Shown here piece after piece: positions 7,517-9,898 of a stretch of 9,898 nt of DNA. Where the stretch lies: the NCBI GenBank assembly GCA_937897625.1, contig CALCNZ010000222.1, positions 1 through 9,898 on the forward strand. The letters are read 5' to 3'. This DNA is from an uncultured Flavobacteriales bacterium. Lineage in GTDB: Bacteria > Bacteroidota > Bacteroidia > Flavobacteriales_D > Sanyastnellaceae. Position numbers and translations under genes: made by a program. Positions within the stretch are counted from its first letter, which is position 1. Every line of letters begins with the position of its first letter. Below the pieces are notes generated by a model, which was given only the letters and a program-made list of their open reading frames with translations, did not search any database and had not been told where the DNA came from.

Positions 7517-7612
7517 GTGAACAGCATGAAAATCCGAATGTTTCACAACCTCTCATCCTCAATCGTTTACCTCGAATAAATAGGTGAATTAAAGTGCCTA
7601 CACTCAATTCAC
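7511..7612. repeat. Pair of related stem-loops sharing an 11-bp direct repeat
   Basis: The 11-mer AAATAGGTGAA occurs at 7511-7521 and 7578-7588. Each copy opens a unit of nearly equal length (36 and 35 bases) that ends in TTCAC, so GTGAA at the left can pair with TTCAC at the right in both. Unit 1 adds CAT (7525-7527) with ATG (7538-7540) inside. Unit 2 is stronger: GTGAATT (7584-7590) with AATTCAC (7606-7612), plus AGTG (7593-7596) with CACT (7601-7604) around loop CCTA. The first copy contains the TAG stop of the upstream gene. Neither has a T run, so they are not ordinary terminators. Confidence 0.55.
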
Positions 7613-7635
7613 TCGATTTCAATAGTTATCGCTTT

Positions 7636-7655
7636 TACAGAATGATTCATTTGTA
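7636..7655. promoter_or_regulatory. Dyad symmetry element upstream of the tail-anchored protein gene
   Basis: TACA, G, AATGA, T, TCATT, TGTA: nine-base arms around a single central T, with one extra G in the left arm. The centre lies about 25 bases before the ATG at 7671. The short centre favours a protein-binding operator over an RNA hairpin. No perfect TAnnTTTG box is present here; TTCATTTG (7646-7653) and TCTTTTTG (7661-7668) each differ at one base, and the dyad overlaps the first of them. Confidence 0.35.
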
Positions 7656-7670
7656 GAAATTCTTTTTGAA

Positions 7671-8036
7671 ATGAATCGTGTACAGGAAATTAACCATTGG
7701 CTGCAAGAAGGCAATCTCTACCGAGCGGAAAAGGCTATTCAGAATTGTAGCAACGATCTCCAAGCACACGAAAAAGAAGAATTTGAAAAGCTCTTATCAG
7801 AAATTAGCGTAAGGCACTACAGGCTTCTAGCTGGTAAGGCTGTGCTTTCCAATGATGAAAGTTTACTTAAAATTTGTATAGAAAAACTGAGAGAAAAAAA
7901 CGCTCCAGTTGAAGGACTACAAAATTCCTTAAATCAAATCATTTCGAAACGCAGGAATGCTCGATTCCAGAAATTTCTATTGATTGTTTTTGGACTAATC
8001 GCAATTGTTTTCTCTGCCTTATTCTTTCTGAACTAG
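7671..8036 (+). CDS. Small tail-anchored membrane protein of unknown function
   Basis: 121 residues. I do not recognise the family. Residues 1-95 are predicted strongly helical and charged, without a signal peptide. They have a TPR-like feel: HWLQEGNLYRAEKAIQNC could be one helical hairpin and LLKICIEKLREKNAPVEGLQNSL another. A basic patch (SKRRNAR, about 92-98) precedes one hydrophobic helix (about 101-120) that reaches the last residue. This is a tail-anchored layout, with the N-terminal domain in the cytoplasm. The ATG at 7671 is the natural start, with only a weak promoter-like box before it. Its TAG stop overlaps the stop of the opposite-strand SPFH gene within one CTAG, with no terminator between them. 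The context may suggest a membrane-organising role beside the SPFH protein, but that is only proximity. Confidence 0.75.
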   Translation: MNRVQEINHWLQEGNLYRAEKAIQNCSNDLQAHEKEEFEKLLSEISVRHYRLLAGKAVLSNDESLLKICIEKLREKNAPVEGLQNSLNQIISKRRNARFQKFLLIVFGLIAIVFSALFFLN

Positions 8037-8962
8037 TCCTTTTTCTTTGAAGTATCGAGCAGGGTATCCATTCCCATCATCTGCTTCATTACCTTTTGCA
8101 TTCCATCCGGTGAGCCATCTAGGAACAAAACATTTCCTTTGCCATATTCGGCGAAATTTTTAATGGCTTCAGTCCACATTGAAAACATAATCATTGACGT
8201 ATCCAAATTCGCCTGCTGCATTTCACGCGCTGCATTCTGCATTCCCTTTGCCACCTCTTCTCTGAACAACGCAACCCCTTGTCCTCTTAACTGAGCAGCT
8301 TCTCTTTCAGCTTGAGCCGCAATCTTAATTGCATTTCCATCGGCTTCCGCAGCCTTTGTTTTAGTGATCAACAAGGCTTGACCTTCATTCTCTGCAGCGG
8401 CTTTCAAGTTACTCGACGCTACAACTTGACTCATGGAGCGCATAACCGCTTCATCAAACGTAATGTCGTTAATCTGCAAATCATGCAAATGATACCCCCA
8501 CTCTTCAATCACATTGTCGATTTGTTCTTTTACGTGATCAATAATTTCATTGCGAAGAGATAAGACTTCCGCTTGCTTTTTAGTAGCTACAAAAGCGCGA
8601 ATATTTCCTTCAATGGTGCGAATAAGTGCTTGCATCAAACTCTTTTCATCAATGAATTTAAAAGCCACCTTCTTAATGCTTTCCTCTGCATCGTTCTGAA
8701 CAGAGAACAACAACATACTTTTGAAGTAGACATTTGCCTGGTCAATGGTTACCGCCTGAAACTCCAATTCCACCGAACGGTTCTGCGTTGAAATACGTTT
8801 GAAAATGGTTTCCACAAATGGGATTAACAGGTTCAATCCCGGACGAATAACACGTCGGTATTTTCCGAACACAGTAACAACAGCAACGTTTCCCTGCTGC
8901 ACTGTTTTCAACCCAGAAAAAATAAGCATCGCAATAATGGCTAATAGAATGTAAAGTGGCAT
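8033..8962 (-). CDS. SPFH/Band 7 (stomatin/slipin-like) membrane protein
   Basis: 309 residues from the preferred ATG. One N-terminal helix (about 2-18) anchors the protein. The SPFH domain follows directly, with the recognisable QQGNVAVVTVFGKYRRVIRPGLNLLIPFVE near residues 22-51. A long Ala/Glu/Lys-rich coiled coil comes next (about 185-250, with AEADGNAIKIAAQAEREAAQLRGQG). The tail has FAEYGKGNVLFLDGSPDGM and a Met-rich end. Family members assemble into large ring- or cage-like oligomers that organise membrane microdomains and modulate proteases or other membrane proteins. The usual NfeD-type partner is not next to it. A TTG start nine codons upstream (8989) is in frame, but it lies in a promoter-like TAGTTTG and would extend past the normal N-terminus, so the ATG at 8962 is chosen. 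A perfect 6-bp hairpin abuts that ATG. The 3' end overlaps the convergent tail-anchored gene by four bases. Confidence 0.92.
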   Translation of the reverse strand: MPLYILLAIIAMLIFSGLKTVQQGNVAVVTVFGKYRRVIRPGLNLLIPFVETIFKRISTQNRSVELEFQAVTIDQANVYFKSMLLFSVQNDAEESIKKVAFKFIDEKSLMQALIRTIEGNIRAFVATKKQAEVLSLRNEIIDHVKEQIDNVIEEWGYHLHDLQINDITFDEAVMRSMSQVVASSNLKAAAENEGQALLITKTKAAEADGNAIKIAAQAEREAAQLRGQGVALFREEVAKGMQNAAREMQQANLDTSMIMFSMWTEAIKNFAEYGKGNVLFLDGSPDGMQKVMKQMMGMDTLLDTSKKKD

Positions 8963-8981
8963 ATTCGTTTTTTTTACGAAT
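8963..8981 (-). promoter_or_regulatory. Short hairpin with A7 loop directly before the SPFH start codon
   Basis: On the minus strand ATTCGT (8981-8976) pairs perfectly with ACGAAT (8968-8963), with a loop of seven A residues. The next base is the A of the ATG. It would present an A-rich loop beside the initiation codon in a phylum that initiates without Shine-Dalgarno pairing. The stem is weak (two G-C pairs), so a role is uncertain. Confidence 0.35.
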
Positions 8982-8986
8982 GTATC

Positions 8987-8993
8987 CAAACTA
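8987..8993 (-). promoter_or_regulatory. Possible SPFH promoter -7 box (one base short)
   Basis: The minus strand reads TAGTTTG, which is TAnnTTTG lacking one spacer base. TTG at 9019-9017 (minus) lies 23 bases further upstream. It sits 24 bases before the ATG at 8962. The imperfect box and long spacing make this a weak call. Confidence 0.3.
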
Positions 8994-9036
8994 TTCCACT
9001 AAAATTAGAATCGATTCAATTCAATCTAAAAAAGTG

Positions 9037-9044
9037 TAATTTTG
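9037..9044 (+). promoter_or_regulatory. -7 box for the phosphoribosyltransferase, three bases from its ATG
   Basis: TAATTTTG is a full TAnnTTTG match, followed by GGC and the ATG at 9048. A TTC at 9015-9017, 19 bases upstream, is a near-match to the -33 TTG. The expected transcription start coincides with the A of the start codon, predicting a leaderless mRNA. The 10-bp palindrome GAATCGATTC (9008-9017) overlaps the -33 position and could bind a regulator, though a palindrome this short is also expected by chance about once per kilobase. Confidence 0.6.
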
Positions 9045-9047
9045 GGC

Positions 9048-9542
9048 ATGCAGAATTCCGAACTACTCAACGCCGAAGAAATAGAGCAAAAGCTCACGCG
9101 TATGGCTTATGAAATAGCCGAGCGCCATTACAGCGAAAAGAACATTGTATTTATCGGAATAGAAGATAACGGTGCCGCTGTTTCGAAAAGACTGTTCGAA
9201 TTGGTCAAGGAAATTGTTTCAATTCCTTGCGAAATCAGCAGCATTCAACTTTCAAAAGAGCATCCAATAGGAACTGCAAAACTCTCTACTCCCCTTGCGC
9301 TTAAGAACAAATGCGTGGTGTTGATTGATGACGTCTTCAATTCTGGTCAAACACTCATGCACGCTGCATCATTTCTTGTTTCGCAAGAAATACATCGACT
9401 AACCACTGCAGTTCTCGTGGAAAGAAAGCACCGCAGATTTCCAATCAAAGCAGATTTTGTTGGATTGAAATTATCTACCACACTGAAGGAACACGTGACC
9501 GTTAGTATGGACGGAAAAAACGCTTCTGTTACGATTCGATAA
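9048..9542 (+). CDS. PyrR-like phosphoribosyltransferase
   Basis: 164-residue type I phosphoribosyltransferase. The PRPP-binding loop is clear: VVLIDDVFNSGQT at about residues 90-102, with Asp94-Asp95 contacting the ribose hydroxyls. The normal Thr after the second variable residue is Ser99, a common conservative change. The C-terminal part VERKHRRFPIKADFVGLKL resembles the PyrR segment following its loop (RGHRELPIRADYVG), so PyrR or a related salvage enzyme is the nearest type. The base substrate is not evident. No pyrimidine biosynthesis genes lie nearby, so a role as attenuator of a pyr operon cannot be supported here. An in-frame TTG at 9042 lies inside the -7 box, so the ATG at 9048 (MQNSELLNAEE) is the start. 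The TAA stop ends at 9542, directly against the stop of the convergent TonB receptor. Confidence 0.88.
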   Translation: MQNSELLNAEEIEQKLTRMAYEIAERHYSEKNIVFIGIEDNGAAVSKRLFELVKEIVSIPCEISSIQLSKEHPIGTAKLSTPLALKNKCVVLIDDVFNSGQTLMHAASFLVSQEIHRLTTAVLVERKHRRFPIKADFVGLKLSTTLKEHVTVSMDGKNASVTIR

Positions 9543-9898
9543 TTACAATTCGACTGCGAAATTCAACATAAAATTTCTGCCCGCTTGCGGATAGTAAAAT
9601 CGTTCCGTTACCGCGCCTCCGTATATGTATGAATAAGCATACCCGTTGCTGGAATACATGCGATTCAAGACATTGTTGGCCCATAAAGTAACTTTCAGAT
9701 TTGAACCACTCGCTATTTTTGAACTCCACTGAATTCCTAAATCACTCACTGCAAATGCTGTTAAAACGGCAGTGCTACTGCCCGTGTTGTCGAGGTGTTG
9801 CTTGCCTACAAATTTTTCATTGAAAAGTAAATTCAATTGGCTTCCTGCAGACTCTGTTTTAAAGACTTGGTAATCTATATTCAAAACTGCAATTAAAT
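9543..9898 (-). CDS. TonB-dependent receptor, C-terminal fragment (5' end outside window)
   Basis: 118 residues of open frame enter from the window edge and end at a TAA at 9545-9543. The sequence consists of amphipathic beta-strands of an outer-membrane barrel: LNLLFNEKFVGKQHLDNT, then the DLGIQWSSK and LKVTLWANNVLNRMYSSNGY strands with the NNVLNRMY motif typical of TonB-dependent receptors, then the ending YYPQAGRNFMLNFAVEL. These proteins take up iron complexes, vitamin B12, glycans or other ligands across the outer membrane. The plug, TonB box and substrate-specific loops are outside the window, so the ligand is unknown. A TTG at 9884 is not a true start; the frame continues upstream (LIAV). 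Confidence 0.92.
   Translation of the reverse strand, partial: LIAVLNIDYQVFKTESAGSQLNLLFNEKFVGKQHLDNTGSSTAVLTAFAVSDLGIQWSSKIASGSNLKVTLWANNVLNRMYSSNGYAYSYIYGGAVTERFYYPQAGRNFMLNFAVEL

Noticed and set aside
7526..7579. 17-codon micro-ORF (MKIRMFHN...) in the structured spacer
   Set aside because: Too short to distinguish from chance. Its ATG lies inside stem-loop unit 1 and no promoter or coding signal supports it.
8963..8989. TTG start extending the SPFH protein by nine residues
   Set aside because: It lies in a promoter-like TAGTTTG, and the ATG at 8962 gives the usual short N-terminus before the membrane helix. It is not fully excluded.
9008..9017. Perfect palindrome GAATCGATTC between the SPFH and phosphoribosyltransferase genes as a stand-alone operator
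   Set aside because: A 10-bp palindrome is expected by chance about once per kilobase. It is mentioned only with the promoter it overlaps.
9547..9563. Small imperfect hairpin (AATTCG, ACTG, CGAAATT) near the receptor stop as a terminator
   Set aside because: Short, bulged, without a T run, and lying within receptor codons.
1..9898. Mobile element, defence island, CRISPR or phage content
   Set aside because: No transposase, integrase, terminal repeats, regularly spaced repeats or toxin-antitoxin pair was seen on either strand.

Overview
The window reads as a chromosomal segment of a member of the Bacteroidota, most likely the Flavobacteriales. Four kinds of evidence agree: a type IX secretion C-terminal sorting domain, a mitochondrial-type aconitase, a TonB-dependent receptor tail, and promoters of the Bacteroidota form (TTG, about 20 bases, then TAnnTTTG) with no Shine-Dalgarno sequences. 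Genes are dense and no non-coding stretch exceeds about 155 bases. There is no tRNA, rRNA, CRISPR array, insertion sequence or phage gene that I can support, and nothing looks recently acquired.

Layout. 1-948 is the 3' part of a secreted T9SS cargo protein. A strong bidirectional terminator (966-993) separates it from a convergent FtsX/MacB-type ABC permease (995-2248, minus). The permease is divergent from aconitase (2316-4583, plus), with closely packed, probably overlapping promoters. After an aconitase terminator comes a two-gene unit in which a small lipoprotein with a heavy-metal-binding domain (4634-5011) overlaps the start of heme A synthase (5011-6057) by one base, pointing to cytochrome oxidase maturation. 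Next is an unrecognised single-pass membrane protein with a kelch-like periplasmic part and a cytoplasmic C-terminal domain (6131-7516), then a 154-base spacer with two related stem-loops and a dyad, then a small tail-anchored membrane protein (7671-8036). That gene runs tail-to-tail into an SPFH/stomatin-like protein (8033-8962, minus), the two stop codons sharing one CTAG. Divergent from the SPFH gene is a PyrR-like phosphoribosyltransferase (9048-9542, plus). Its stop codon abuts the stop of a TonB-dependent receptor (9543 to the window end, minus, 5' end missing).

How it fits together. Aconitase (TCA cycle) and the lipoprotein/heme A synthase pair (terminal oxidase assembly) are central respiratory functions. 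The T9SS cargo and TonB receptor are typical outer-surface functions of the phylum. The rest is housekeeping or unknown.

No clearly new multi-gene system is evident. The points most worth a second look are: two genes whose promoter -7 box lies only 3-4 bases before the start codon, predicting leaderless mRNAs; the membrane-spanning propeller protein as a possible one-component sensor; the translationally coupled metal-binding lipoprotein and heme A synthase; and the structured spacer at 7517-7670.
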